A stretch of 64,000 nucleotides of DNA from Sipunculus nudus (lineage: Eukaryota > Annelida > Sipuncula > Golfingiida > Sipunculidae): contig CM049306.1 in the NCBI GenBank assembly GCA_026874595.1, positions 56,479,519-56,543,518 of the forward strand, read 5' to 3'. Under the pieces are notes generated by a model. The model worked only from the letters and a program-made list of their open reading frames with translations, made no database searches and was not told where the DNA came from. A program made the translations under genes and the position numbers. This document shows positions 26,160 through 39,952 of the stretch, piece by piece; positions within the stretch are counted from its first letter, which is position 1, and every line of letters starts with the position of its first letter.

Positions 26160-26352
26160 TTTCAGGCGAAAGTAGAAGATACTGATAGAGTTGAAGATTG
26201 TAGTGGGAAAGGTGGAGGAAGCCGGAGAACCCAGGGAGAACCACCAACCTTGGACGGGCCACTACAACCCACTCTCATTACAGTACCTGGGATAGAACCC
26301 ATGTAGCCAGCAGAGAAGGCTGAGTGTTTTACCGCTAAGCTGTCCAGGCCCC
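26160..26352 (-). mobile_element. tRNA-derived SINE, different family, minus strand
   Basis: Read on the reverse strand, the head has an A-box-like GCTTAGCGGTAAAACACTC and a B-box-like GGGTTCTATCCC spaced as in a tRNA. A body follows containing GGTTCTCCCTGGGTTCTCCG and CTTCCTCCACC. That body resembles a conserved central segment that I recall from SINEs of molluscs and other invertebrates. It does not match the family at 4510 and 45661. The 3' boundary is uncertain. Confidence 0.65.
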
Positions 26353-29300
26353 TGTATGATAATCTGGTTCAGCAGTCATTGACAATAGATTCTTCAGGAT
26401 ACTGACTTCTGTCACTTGATGCCAAATTAAATTAACAACCAACAGGACTTGTGATCCTCTCTTTGACTATAGAATTTTACATGGAAATTATATTACTTTA
26501 TATAGAAAGTTGATCTATATGGGATTGGTCAATTATTTGACTTCACTCAGCTGTGACTGTATTGAAACAGTATTATTCTGGAGCAGCAAAAATTTCATGC
26601 TAGCACCATTTAAATGTACTTTGTATGTATCGAGAAAAATATCAATTGACTCAAATGCATGGCTTGAGCTAGATTTGCTGGAAAGCAGCATTCTAAACAA
26701 CCTGGTGTCTTTTCAAAGGTCTGTATTTAATAACAGCATTTAGTATGGTACAGTATTAAAGGTGTATTTTTATGTGCCTTAATTCTGATTGACCAGTCAT
26801 ACCATGGTGTAGGCAGCATCCATCTGTCCATTCATAAATTGGTTAACTTTTGGTGTCACTGAGATAAATTACTAGGAATATAATGGATTTTAGTGAAATT
26901 CATCATAAATATTAATTACCATTGAGGTATCTCACCTGTGTTTGATTATTGGTGATATTTGCACATATATTTAATCACTTTTATTATTATTATTACTTTT
27001 GGACATTCACAGTATTTGATTAATTTGAATTCTATACTCAGAGTCTGATTGATTCACATTGCATGAAATCTTTGTTGGCAAACTTGCACTTTTCCAATGT
27101 CTCATGTTTACCCTGTTTCGTCTTTCACTTATTCAAGGTGTCTCCAATATTTTTTTATCTATACTTGGCATAAATTCGACTAACAATTTACTTTCGTTGA
27201 AAAGTACCATATTTCAGAAAGTCTGCAAGTGTATTTTGCTGCTGGCTAGCCAAAGACTAGTCAACTCAAAAAATGTTCTATGATATAGGTACTATGCTAG
27301 TAAATTAAATTGTAATTCCTTATGTCTTATTATTATGACATGTTCCTTCCCAGCTAGTCAGCTTGATTGATTGTTTATGGACCTGTTCCTGAATCTTCAG
27401 ACCAGAGTTTGATTTGGTTTGATTTGTTGTTACTCCACTGACGTTATCACCAGTCATAAACTGTGTACAGTACCAACAGATATGTTTACTCAGTGTATTT
27501 ATTCTGCAGGACAGGACTTTCCAATGCTGAACACTTGACCCTATAGTTTATGACAAATATTTGAACCATATTTATTTGACCAAGACTCAGCATACAAGCA
27601 AGCTTATAGAATATACATTGGAATTTGAATTAACTCTACACAAGGTCAACTTGTTTCTTGAATCATTTTCTGCTTGCCATTGACACCCATGTATTTAATT
27701 TTTGTAAGGGTAAATGGTCTTAGGAATGTTTAATACTAATATCTACTATTAGAGAGGTATCATGCGGTTTGTGTTATTTTTGTTTTCATAATGATCCCAT
27801 TGAAATGTAATGACTGAATCTTTTATAGCGTTTCTTGGTTAGTGGTTGTCTGAGTGTGTTGTTACTGAATCTCAGTGTGTTGTTGTTCATCTCCACACAG
27901 TTTGTAGAGGAGACGACATCAAAGAAACTATAGTCAGTTAGAGGCTACGGTGGGCTTAGCAGGACAGAATTGTATAGGATATTCTCACTGAGGCTTTGTA
28001 TAACATGAATGAATATAGATTTATCATTATTCTAGTTGCTATGCAAGATGTTACATGTAAATTCCATCAGGTTCATTTTACAAAGAAAGTGTATTGATGT
28101 GGAACTGTGAATGGTAATTGACATCAGTTCCTCTACAGTAAGTAATCAATATGCTTTCTAAATAATCCAGCTCTAAAGGTATTTAAATGAGTTTAGTGAA
28201 TTAGCTGTCAGGACCATTATCTTTGATTGAGATGTTTTAATACTTCCATAGTATGGCATGTATGGACTCCCAAAGACAAAGCTGCCATATTAGATGGATT
28301 TTCATATATATATAGGCAGAAAATATGTATTTAATTTGTGAGTTTTCAGGAGACAAAAAGAGAAAACACTTGAGTTTTGTTAACATCACAATACAACTCA
28401 ATCTGGTTTGCAGCCACTGTATTATTATTCAGTCAGTATCCTTCAGCTAAAAGCTCAGAATAAATATGGAAGAATAATAAATATGTCTTCTTTGATTATG
28501 TCCTCTGTCAGTGCACTGTAGCTTGATGATATGAAAATGGACCATGTTAAAATTTATATTCCTAACCATATCTCTGTGGTTCCTGTTCCATAGTATTGCA
28601 ATATCTTTGTATTATAGTTATATATCATGATATTTGACAGTTCTAGTATTTATTATGAGGGATTTTGTTTATTTTGGTATCCTTCTGTATGACATTGGTT
28701 TAGTTGCTGCATTAATGGCCAGTCGATCAGTTTTAAAGCAGCGTCTGAGGTAACTTTGTATTCGTACTAAGACATGGCTTATATATTATTTCCGTGATCT
28801 CAGTATTCCCCCCTTTTACATGGCTGCAGTCAATGGCTGCAGTCTGAATTTATGGTTTAAAACCTGCATTTTGAGAAAAACCAGAAATCTTTGATTTTTG
28901 CTGGAATAATGCAAATACCATTTTATGTCTTTTTGTCTTCTCACTGTATGTAATTTGATTGTATCTTTGTCTGTACGATGAAACATATTAATCTTTTAGT
29001 CACCCTCTTTCTAGTATGTTTTCACAACTTGCAAGGGTTTTTTTTAGACAAAGGCCCCCCTGTACCTGATTAAGATTCCAGTGATACTGATAGTCCCAAA
29101 ATTCTCCACATGGTAAACAGTATCATTATATTGAGATTTTTATTTGATCTGGATTCTTGCCCTAGGATAGCATTGCTAAAAGCAAATAGTGGAGCTGTAT
29201 CCAATGTGAAATAGTATGGATTATGGATATATAAACAAAAGTATTGGGTCAGTTTAAGGTTACTTTGCAGAGCCTGTACCTCAACCAGTCTTCTTTCTTT

Positions 29301-30511
29301 GACATATTCCTTATTACACAGATCCATTATTGAGTACTATTGATTGCTGCAGAAAATTTCAACAGTTTCTACTGCTCATATTGAAGGTCTTCACTGCTTC
29401 GGGACAGAGCAGACCTTGAAGGGCTTTGACAGGACAATGCTACGTCTTGATATTGACGGACAGAGTGCTCTTAATGTAACACCTTGCTCTTACCATACTT
29501 GGATAGGCAGCAAATTTGTAAACAGCTGCTCAATAATATGACTGTACCAAGTCCTTGTTGGTTTCCTGAGGAGGTCAAATGGTGGTCAGCTCAGGACAGC
29601 AGCTGGCTCCAAGTGAATGGTATGGGAGATTGATTAGTGGAAGGCTCATGCACTTAAAGATTATTGATCCTGCATATATTTATATATATTTTTCTATTGC
29701 TCATATATATATATATTAGGTATGCTCCAGTTCAGATACAAGTAAATAAATAAATGAGCAAAATAGTGCTTAAATTTGAAAGAAAAACTGGAGAGTCTGG
29801 GACACTCAGGCCAACATTTTGAAGAGTCATGTGATTGAAGAGGCATGTAATTTGGGCAGTGGGGTTCTTTTAAAAAAATTGTTGGAAGTTAAATGCATGA
29901 AAATCATAATTTCTTAAAAAATTTTCATTGCCTTGACTGTCCTGCGATTTCTTTTATGCTCATTCAGTATTATATAATGCTACAGGCAGACATTGTCCAA
30001 ACTATTGAGGAATAAAAAATAGTTAAGTTTTACCATATGGTCCATGGTCCAGATCAAGTGCCGCTGCTGGGTTCACCTGTTTCAACAAGCACTGACATCT
30101 TGCAGTCCTGCCAGACGATTGCTAATTAACACAATAGCATCCCCACAAAGCCAGCACTTCTAAATCCCACAGGGACCAGGTCTGCCTGAAGCTGATAGCT
30201 CCAGTTAAGGAACACTTGAGCCACAGTGTGTGAATATTTGATGACTTGTTCCTAGATGAGACCATACAAGGTAAAACGCTTAACTAGGATTTGGTGTCAA
30301 GTAAATTTTATCCCCAATCTGGGTCAGACGTACTCTTCTTATTTTGAATAATATTAAGGCTGGCATACTATACTGATGTATTGATATATATTGATCAATG
30401 CAACATAATCAGATTATGGATGGCTCTGACAAGAATCTATAAAACTGTTTCTAGGTTTAACATGAAGCAATATGATTATCAATGGGTCTAACAAAAACTG
30501 AGGTAAATAAT

Positions 30512-31361
30512 TAGTGGTGGGAGTCGGTTCCTTTTTTATAATCGATCATCGGTTTTAGCAAACAGATCGATAATCGATTATTAATCGGTTCAGAAAAATA
30601 TAAAGAAATATGCAATTATCTGTGAAACTATACTTTCTTAACCCAGCCCGCATGTCTTAGTAATTCTACCATAAGAATAGACGTGTTTGCCTTTTTAAAT
30701 TTTTCCTATTATTACTAAGATATGCTATTCAAAGTTTCATGTAAATTAATTATAATAATCAAGAATTATACCTCAATCAAGGACATCTTCTTGCAGGCCT
30801 TCATGAATACTCCTGCCTTTTATTTTAACTTCACCACAAGCAAGGACTTTCATTGTTTAACAATTTTGATGACTGCCGACATGCATACTGGTTTCACAGA
30901 TTCACCAGAAAAATGACAGGCCAATATATTTTTTGTGTAAAAATAAAAAAAAGTAATACAAATCTAAAACAAATATAATTAATCACGCATGATCTATTTG
31001 TATAACGTTAACTGCCTAAAGGCTTTGGAGTAAGTATTTCTATAAGTTTTTGGTATGAAAAACTAGGTCACGTTTGTTTGATTTTCAGTGTCAATTTTCA
31101 GTTTGATCAAAATGATGCGTTCTCGCATCTACCGTGTCATACTCAGTTGCATATGGAAGTTATTTGGGAACACAGTCTTTATATGAAGCGCTGGATGTTG
31201 TAAAAATGGTGGAATAATTTTTGCCTTTATAACATAAAGGCATTCTGGAAAAAAAACAATCATGATTATGATTAAATCGATAGTTGCTTTTGGTAATCGA
31301 GCGCTTGAAAGTGGCAGCAAAGACTGACTTTCAAAAAAACTCGATGATCGGCCCATCACTA
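30512..31361. mobile_element. hAT-type non-autonomous element with perfect 8-bp target duplication (850 bp)
   Basis: The termini are TAGTGGTGGGAGTCGGTTCC on the left and GATCGGCCCATCACTA on the right (reverse complement TAGTGATGGGCCGATC). Both sides carry the octamer TAAATAAT (30504-30511 and 31362-31369). Near both ends the interior has ATCGATTA/TCGAT motifs in subterminal clusters, a common hAT transposase-binding layout. No transposase similarity was seen in the short frames inside. Confidence 0.88.
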
Positions 31362-34299
31362 TAAATAATTTATATAAACTTTAGAACTGACACAACAGAA
31401 AGAATAAGGTAAGGGTTGCTTCTCTGCCTGATTTGCATGAAAAACAATGCAGAAAAATACATCAAAGATTGAGTTTTTCAAGGCAGAGTAAATACAGCTG
31501 AAACACAGATCTACCTTTAGTCTTTATATTTGCTTCATGGAGATATTGTGATATATATTGCTCAGTTACCACTTAACTCTGCATATGTTGCTGCAAGGCT
31601 ACGTGTCTCATGCAGCAGTTCTAGCTACCCTGTGACCATTCCAGGTCTGCTTTGCTTAACTGCTGCTTTGATTAGCCTTTTTTGGGGGGTTCAAAACCAG
31701 GGCTGGCACATTGCCTGAAATAGTAATCAGACCAATCAGAGCCTGGTATCATATTGTGCATTCAACTCCCCAAGTTTTAAACCTGTAACAACCAGCTTCC
31801 ATTTGTTTGATGCACAATGTGAGACCAAGCTCTCATTAGGTTTATTACAATTCTTGGCCCTGTGTTGAAACCCCGAAAAATGTGCTACACACAGCAGCGG
31901 TTTTAGATCTGGAACAACTCTCAGTGTATCACTACTGTGTAAATATTTTACTGCAAGGCTTGTTTATTTTTAAAACAAATTTCACAAACTTGATATCTAA
32001 ATCTGGCTTAGGCTGATGATATTAAGATCTTCTGTCTAGATCTGATATCCACCCATGCTTGATATTGTTGGAACCATTAGCAAATAGAAAACACTCAAGA
32101 GAGTACTTCATACCTCTGCCTACATTTAAGACCAGGTCCCACAAAATCACTTCCTTGCTTCCACATCAACCTCTCCACACTCCACAAAACTTCATTAATT
32201 ACAGCCCACTATCAAGTATTTGAGAGAGTTTGGACAGCCACTGGTTGTGACATCTGATGGAAGATTTTGGTGATTTTAGGGATTTATGGCATTATCAGCC
32301 TGGAAGGATTCATACCGGTTACAGTTTTGGAATGGTGAAAACTTATGTTTGTAATCATGAACATGTTTTGGTCGGACCTAGGTATATAATGTATGTGTAT
32401 TCTGCAAAATTGAAGAATAAACTTCTTTATCTCAAGACACAAAGGCCTTTCTGTAGAATTATTTAAAACCTTCCATACATTTCTTTTATATCTCTTGTAC
32501 ACAACAGATAAAGACAACTCTTGAAGACAACAGATAGAGACAAGCAGATAAAATTAGTGACATATCTGCATTAATTAAGCCAACACTGCCAAAATATTCC
32601 CTCTCTGCAAAAATTCATTTGAACCGTTCAGTAACTTTTTGAGATTTCTAATCATACTTACATGTACCTGCAACATATGCTGACTGTCAGAAGCAAAATT
32701 CGTACAAACAGAACCCACATCTGGCTGATATTAACTTATTCCATGTACTTAACACATTGGAGGTGCTTCGTATGATCCAGACAGTATTTCCTCTATTAAA
32801 CTAAGCCACCAGTGGTTATGGTGGTTAAAAATTGGAGCAGTGGGTATGGTTGCGGTAACGCCACACTTACCTTAATTTGCGGGGACCCTCTTGGGTTGTC
32901 TCGCTGCCACAGCATAACATTAACACGCTGGAATTTCAGTTTGTCAGACAGCCTTTGTACGGTCCTCTAGAGTTTATAATATGGGTTTTTACCAGGTCTA
33001 GGTTACTTGATCATTATAACAGTATCAGTCAATAAGGAACTTTTAGCTTATACTTCTGAGGTTCATGGTCAGGTTGATCTTTCTTTTTTTCTCTTGATGT
33101 AGTTTTAATAGCCTGTACCTGTAGTACCTTTATACTCTGCAGGTGTTTGAAGACAGTAAGATTCCATTCTTCAGGTTCATTGTTTGTCAGCGTTGAAATT
33201 AAAATGGCAGTATGTGTATTACATTTATATTACTAAATTCTTTTTGGGTAAATCTCTAGCTTTTATTGTTCAACTTTCCCTGTTTCATCTTTAACATCAC
33301 TATTTAATATAAGGAGTTTTGGTTCCTTTGACAGCTATTAGAGAAAAATTCGATCATTACATGCAAATTTTTGTTAATCAACTGCTGTTCAGTGGTTTAT
33401 AGTTCTAACATAATATTTTTGTATTCTTCATTGATGAAAAAATATGATTTATGGGAATATTTGATCGTCAAAGCAAGTGATCAATTCTTAATTGCATAAA
33501 TCCGTCATATAATTGTTTACCAGCTGGTATTTGAAAAGGTCAGTCCTGCCACTGGACCTTGTTTTATAACTCTGGAGCCTTAGTAATGTCATGATCTGCA
33601 GACCTTTTTGCCAGCATCAATGAACAGTCAACAGGCTAGTTGGCATGTGCTCTGTACTCCCTAAATTAGTTTTTACTTGTTAGGATTAATTTTACTGTAT
33701 TCATATTATATCATTAATTTGTATACACCATATGGATATCTTTTCAGCCTTGCAATCAGCAGTGGATGGTAATCTAAGTTGTAAGTTTTTCAGGAAATAT
33801 ATTTTCTCAAACATATTTAATAAATTATTGCAAAAACATCAGTCTCACTGTCATGATACAAAAGAAAAAATAAAAGGGAAATATAGCATTTATATAATAT
33901 TTATACATAAATAAATATCTTTCTTTTGGAATATTTTATTGACCTGATTAATGGGTGCACCACTGTGCTGTATAAACAAAAGGAAAAGAAACTGGAGACA
34001 AACACGTAAATGACATTTACAGCCTTGGTAGGGTGGTAAAAAACATTAAGGCCAGGGGTCAACAATTATTTGGGCATGCCTGAAAAAGATTACAGTTGAA
34101 TGATATATATAAAGGTGTTGCATGTGCAAGTTAATTAGACTGTAATATTTAACCTTACTATTTATTGTATTGGGTATCTGGTGATACTTCCCATTCTTTT
34201 GTCTCTGGCAAAATTCAATGTTCATTTTATGCTGCTTCAAAATAACTTTAAAGATTGCTCCAGAGACGATACAGGAAGGATTGTTTCACCATGAGAGAA

Positions 34300-34960
34300 T
34301 GTTGAGAGGAGTACGTCTTTTCTGTGACAAACACAGTTGGTTGAAGTGGTACTTGTTACACACAGAAGTAGAGTTGGTACTTGTTACACATAGAAATGGT
34401 TGTGGTGGGACTTGATAATGATACACAAAAATGGTTGAGGTGGTACCTGTTATGCACAGAAATTGTTGAGTTGGTACTTGTTTCACATAAAGATGGTTGA
34501 GGTAGTACCTGCTACATCACAGAGATGGTTGAGGTGGTACTAGCTACATCACAGAGATGGTGGAGGTGGTACTAGCTACATCGCAGAGATGGTTGAGGTG
34601 GTACTTAATTGTTTCACCTAGAAATGGTTAAGGTGGTACTTGATACACAAAAATGATTCAGGTGGTACATGTTACACACAGAAATGGTTTGAGGTGGTAC
34701 TTGTTACACATAGAAATGGTAGAGGTGGTGCTTCTTACACAAATGGTTGAGGTTGAACTTGTTATGTAACAATATTAGAGACAGTTGAGGTGGTACTTGT
34801 TACACATAAAAATGGTTTAGGTGGTAGTCTTGCTACATCTCAGAGATGGTTTAGGTGGTACTTTTTTACCATAGAGATGGTTGTGGTTACTCTTGCTTGA
34901 TTACCACAGAGATGGTTGAGGCTGTTTGTTTTACCACAAAAGTAGTTTAGGAAGGAAGCT
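34300..34960 (+). repeat. Minisatellite, 30-40-bp unit, many copies
   Basis: Roughly eighteen imperfect copies of 'AGAAATGGTTGAGGTGGTAC' occur, followed by 'TTGTTACACA' or 'TAGCTACATCACAG'. Unit length varies, and two unit subtypes are interspersed, with a run of near-identical CTACATC(A/G)CAGAGATGG units near 34510-34600. Confidence 0.85.
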
Positions 34961-35670
34961 GTGCCATCACAGGGATATTGAAATAGTGTTTTTTTATTGC
35001 TCATGTGCACTGGATTGTTGAGATGGAATTTGCTTCACCACAATGAGAGCTGAAATATTTGAAACTTTATGAGAGTATTTTGGTTTTATCTAGCCTTTTA
35101 TTTGTGGGATATTGTTTTGGTACTGCATGGATTTTAGAATATTCTATGTGTTAATCAGACATGCCATGGCCGGTGAATACATTTGGGATATTGAAGTTCC
35201 ACCAGAGTTTGTTTGATGGCAGTGTTTTGTGATTACTAACACAGCAGTATTAGAATGTCCATAGGAACCCATTACAAATGCATTTGTTAAATAGCCACAG
35301 TGCAAAGTGCACAAGGTGGCCATTAAGGTCTGATAGAAGGGTCAATATTGTTTTACATGCAACATTTTATGGAAGCATTTTCATTATTTGACAGTATCTG
35401 TTAAGCAGCAAATAATAGGTTACTTCAGGTGACAGGTTTATAATGCATCCCTTGGAGTAATACAGATCCAAATGTTGGCATTTCATCATGTAAGTAGCCC
35501 TGGTCTATTATGAACAAATCAATGGTAAAGCTTTTTGCAATGTGGATAAAGAAACCCTGTTTTAAAATGGTTTCACCCTGCGCTTAAAAGCTAACCAGGT
35601 CACAAATGTGTCATAAAAACAGTCTACGCATTCAGCATGCAGACCCAAGAAATAATTCATCATAGAACAA

Positions 35671-35699
35671 GTGACCCATGGGTCGTGTTGCTCAGCTGA
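35671..35699 (-). repeat. Short dispersed repeat with TGACCCATGGGTCA-type palindrome, copy 2
   Basis: GTGACCCATGGGTCGTGTTG followed by CTCAGCTGA, the reverse-strand counterpart of 3879-3912. Confidence 0.5.
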
Positions 35700-36359
35700 T
35701 AATCATGACCTATGATATAAGGGGCTAACATCAACAACTTTGGACAAATTATTAAAGGACTCATTTGCCAGGTTTTTTTTCAAATTTTGTAAGCTGAGAG
35801 GAAAATATATACATGTCAGGTTAAACAATTACTTGATAGTCAATGGCAAAATATATATGACTGCTGAGATCGGGTATAATATTTGTTGCTTAGTAGTTGA
35901 ATTTTGCCTGGGTAGAAATTCTAAACAGGATATCCTCTCCTTTCAGGTACCTCTTTAATACATGTACTGAAAGGACTCTAATATTTAAATGGACACCTGT
36001 TAAAGGCAAAACCTGGCTCCAGCCATTGTCCATAAGTGGGGTAGTCCGCTGTGATCTGACAGGCATTACCACTGAAACATATTTGTTGACCATGAACTAG
36101 TGCTGATCCTCTGAGGATGCCAGGTCATCTTTGACTGGAGACTGCCCTAGTTCCTCCCGCAGTTCTTTTCTATTGCAGAGGCCCATAGGGCTTTCTGTCA
36201 CTTTGTGTTTGTGCCTTCATCAGTACTTGTCTCAGGATGAAAAATCATCCATTTTCCTTTAGCTTCTCATGTGAGAGACCATAACATTTCTGTTAATGTG
36301 TCTTACAAATAACAGTGAGACTGTAACAATTTCGTAAATAGAACCTTAAGGCTTTGATT

Positions 36360-36535
36360 CGTGCCAGGTACAAATGGCCACCTGAAGCACTGCTAGCATG
36401 TTGAGGCTGCCACAACAAGCCGCCTTTCATTAGCTTGGCTCCAGTGGGAGGTGATGCTGCGGAGGCTGACAGGCCAGGATAAAGACCACTGATGACGGGA
36501 TGCTGTAACCGTAATTAAGGCTTGATTGATTTGGG
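36360..36535. other. GC-richer intronic block, possible conserved or regulatory sequence
   Basis: This block is richer in G, C and CpG than its surroundings and is not visibly repetitive. It includes AAGCCGCCTTTCATTAG, GGTGATGCTGCGGAGGCTGA and GATGACGGGATGC. Near its end it has TAATTA (36512-36517) and TGATTGAT (36523-36530), core sites for homeodomain and PBX/HOX-type proteins. No exon or ORF was found. A conserved enhancer is one reading; an unrecognised repeat is another. Confidence 0.25.
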
Positions 36536-39500
36536 AAAACCAGGATAAAAAAGTGGGATTAATTGGGAAAATAGGAGGAGGAGACCAACAAGAGAATGTT
36601 CAACTAACCCCCCTCCCCCATCCACAAACCTTTAACATCTCTTCATAAGATGGAACTAGTTGCCAAGTAAACAAAGTACATCAAAACCCAGCAAATGAAA
36701 AAAATAACCCAGATAAAGTATGTGTAAATCGAATTAGGATGAATTTATTTATTTTGATATCATTGTAATTGCAATACGGGTTACATCTTCATAACAAGGA
36801 GGCAAATATTTGTCATGTTTAGAAGTCATGATAATTGAAGTGCATAAGATTTGGCATTCAGAATAAATAGTGCTGCCATGTATTTTAACATTATATGACA
36901 TTATTTCTAAAAATTATCAATTGTACAGTTATGTTTAGAATGGTATATAATGTTTAAATAATTGGTACTATAAATAAAGCTGTCATTTGTTTTGTAAGGT
37001 ATAAGCATGAATAATACAGCAAATAATAAAAGAAACACAAGTTTGATCATCAGGGCGTTTAATCAACACTTTTGTGAAGAAACTTGGAAACATAAAGCAT
37101 TTTCTCTGCCTATATCATATTCCACTTTGGGTGTATTATAATACACATTATACCTGAATAGATCAACTGATACCCAGCTATAGAAAATGGACTAATGGTG
37201 GGAAAGGATGGTGTTACCTCGCAGCACCACGGATAAAGCTGTATATAAATATAAAGTTACATATGGTGCCTGAAATGAAAGGTCACTAATGTTACCAGAT
37301 GTGTGGGCCTTGTGGATGTTAATTACTAGTATGCTTATAGTCTTTTTTGTTCATTGTCACTGACCAAACCACCAGTGTTGGCTAAATGTGTTGCTCTAAT
37401 GATCATAAATGTAATGACTTTTCAATTGAATTGAAGATTATTAAGAATTATTGAATCCTTAAATACTGAAATCTATTACAAAATCAAAATCTTTTCTATA
37501 CAAGTATTTATAAGTATTATGTGACCATTGGGTCCCTTTCTGCCAACATATCATATGGAAGGGTTTCAACAAACCAATCATTTTATCAGTATTGTCAGTT
37601 TAGCAAAGTGAAAGTACACCCAGAATATTGTTTTGCTGCTCAGACTGTTCACATCAGCATATTGACCACCTCTATATCTTAAAGCCAGCTATTTAAACAC
37701 CTATCTCATCTGTAGAATTTATGATTTGTTGCATACTCTGCATACATTTTCATGAAATTCTTGTCAAGAAAAATTCTTCTGATGCCTCTGTGTCAGATGT
37801 ATGAGCTTGTTTATCCACTAAAAAAAACATGTAACCTCATTTAAGGTCATTGGTTGCATATGTGCCGAAGTTGAAATGTCACTACATGTTTTTGCAAAAT
37901 GCCTTTTGCAAAACTCTGATTCATCTGACTTGTTGCCAGATGTCCTTGTTGAATTTATGTTTGGATAATTTTTTATGAGGGCACCCAACATATATTATTA
38001 ACATGTGGATATAAACATAATGAACAGCCTCTGTGTGGTTTGGTTGGCTTTTTCTGGCCTCCTTTTATAAAAAGTTCAAGGGGTTATCTTTTGTGAATAG
38101 ACATCAGATATTGTTATAGGCCCCTTTAAAGGGAAGCATGCAGCATTAAGTTGAGGAATCAGCTTGATCATTCATAAGAAAAATGTCATTGGTTTAGGAG
38201 TAATCTGTTGGTCTCAGCTGATAATTTGTATCTGTTTATAATCTGAATAGAGCCTCAAAGACCAATAGGTAAAATTTTGACCTAACCTTAGGTATCAACT
38301 CCAAAGAAATTGTATTGGATTTAAACCTGGTAGCAGGCCTGGGTACCACTTTGTTACATTTTGAATGTTGTGAATAATAATAGTAGCCAGAGTGACTTAT
38401 TAAGTCATCATCATCACAGGAAAGTCACCTAAACAAGAATTAAGTCATCTAATTGCAACAGACCCAAGATATCTTAGGTATAGGTTATGACTTCTGATCA
38501 ATTAACAAGTATCATTTTCAACATTTGGGTACCTTAAACATCATTTATTTTGCCACCTCCAGACCATTGACCTATTCTTGAAATGATGCCTGGATCCATA
38601 TATATTGCACAGGACTATGCCACATCTGCATCCTTTTAGACTGCTTGAATTCAGGAATATTGCTTTACAAGACTGATCAATACTGTCTGTAATGGGTCCA
38701 GCAAGCATAGGATACCAGCCACCAAGGGTTACAAAGATTGGTCTAACAGACACCCACCCATCAGTTAAAATTGGATGCAATCAGTTCCTAAGCATTGCTA
38801 CTTCCATCTCATACCAGGCTGGTGTATAAAACTGAGCTCTTTGTCATGGCTTAGATTTCCCAAAACTGAATTTTACAACACCAATTGGATATTAATACTC
38901 TGTGCCACAACCTGTGACCACACTTGTTTTTGATATTTTGAATCATAATTAAATTAGAACAGTTTTATTACAGCTTAGCTGGAAGAATGCAAAACTCTCT
39001 TAGGAAAAATACAACACACCTGGTATACATATAGCCATGTACTGGTATTTAAATAAGAAAAATCAAGTCTACATTATTATGATAGGATGATCATGCCACA
39101 AGTGGTAATTATAACCTTGGCTGATGTAATAATAAAGAGATTTTACTGGATTTGGCTCAGTTAATTAATGATAAATAATGATGTTATGTGTGAATATTTT
39201 TATTAATATGTTTTAATGGATGAACAGATTGCTTAAGTTGGTCATTTGATTCTGCAGCCTTACCAAAACTTGGATAGTAATTCCAGTGTTTACATCAACC
39301 CAAGCCTGTAAAAAAAAACATATATCACACATTCCTGCAGTATGTATGGAATATTACAATTCTTTCACAAGACAACTGTAATGTCAGTGTCATCATAAAG
39401 AGAATCCATTTGCTTTTGTTCTTGTACACAGTTCATTGTCCATAGTCATCCATCAACTCAAAACTTGTCCTTAAATACCTCCCCATTTATTTTATATTCA

Positions 39501-39920
39501 GTTACTGAATAAAAAAATTGGGTTGGTTCCTCCAGATGTTGACCTTGTTGTATCAGTTCATGTACAAAATAATGTTACAGAAATTATGCAGCACACATGA
39601 TATTTCATTCATGACTGTAGTACATAGTCATCCATCAACATTTCAGTATTTTATACAGAGACTGCGAAAATAGTAAAGAGTTGTTTGTGTTCATGGTAAA
39701 ACTAAAGCGAGAAGTTGCAACAAAAATATAAAATTAATCTGAACCAGACAGGATGATTTATTTGCCTGTATGTTTAAGGAATGAAGAATTATACATGTGC
39801 ACCTTATGGAGAGCTATAATTGGTGGACTGTCTGACTTATTTAGGACTAATACCCTTAAATATCCTAGAATACAGATGTTAAAATTGTCAGTGTTCTAAG
39901 TGCACTAGATTTACATGCCA

Positions 39921-39952
39921 GTCTCCCAGCTGAGCAGCATGACCTTGGGTCA
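39921..39952 (+). repeat. Short dispersed repeat, copy 3
   Basis: CTCCCAGCTGAGCAGCATGA followed by CCTTGGGTCAC, same orientation as 3879-3912, with the palindrome broken by one deletion and one substitution. Confidence 0.45.

Noticed and set aside
34300-34960. CRISPR-like array
   Set aside because: Units are contiguous, degenerate and variable in length without unique spacers, and the window is eukaryotic.
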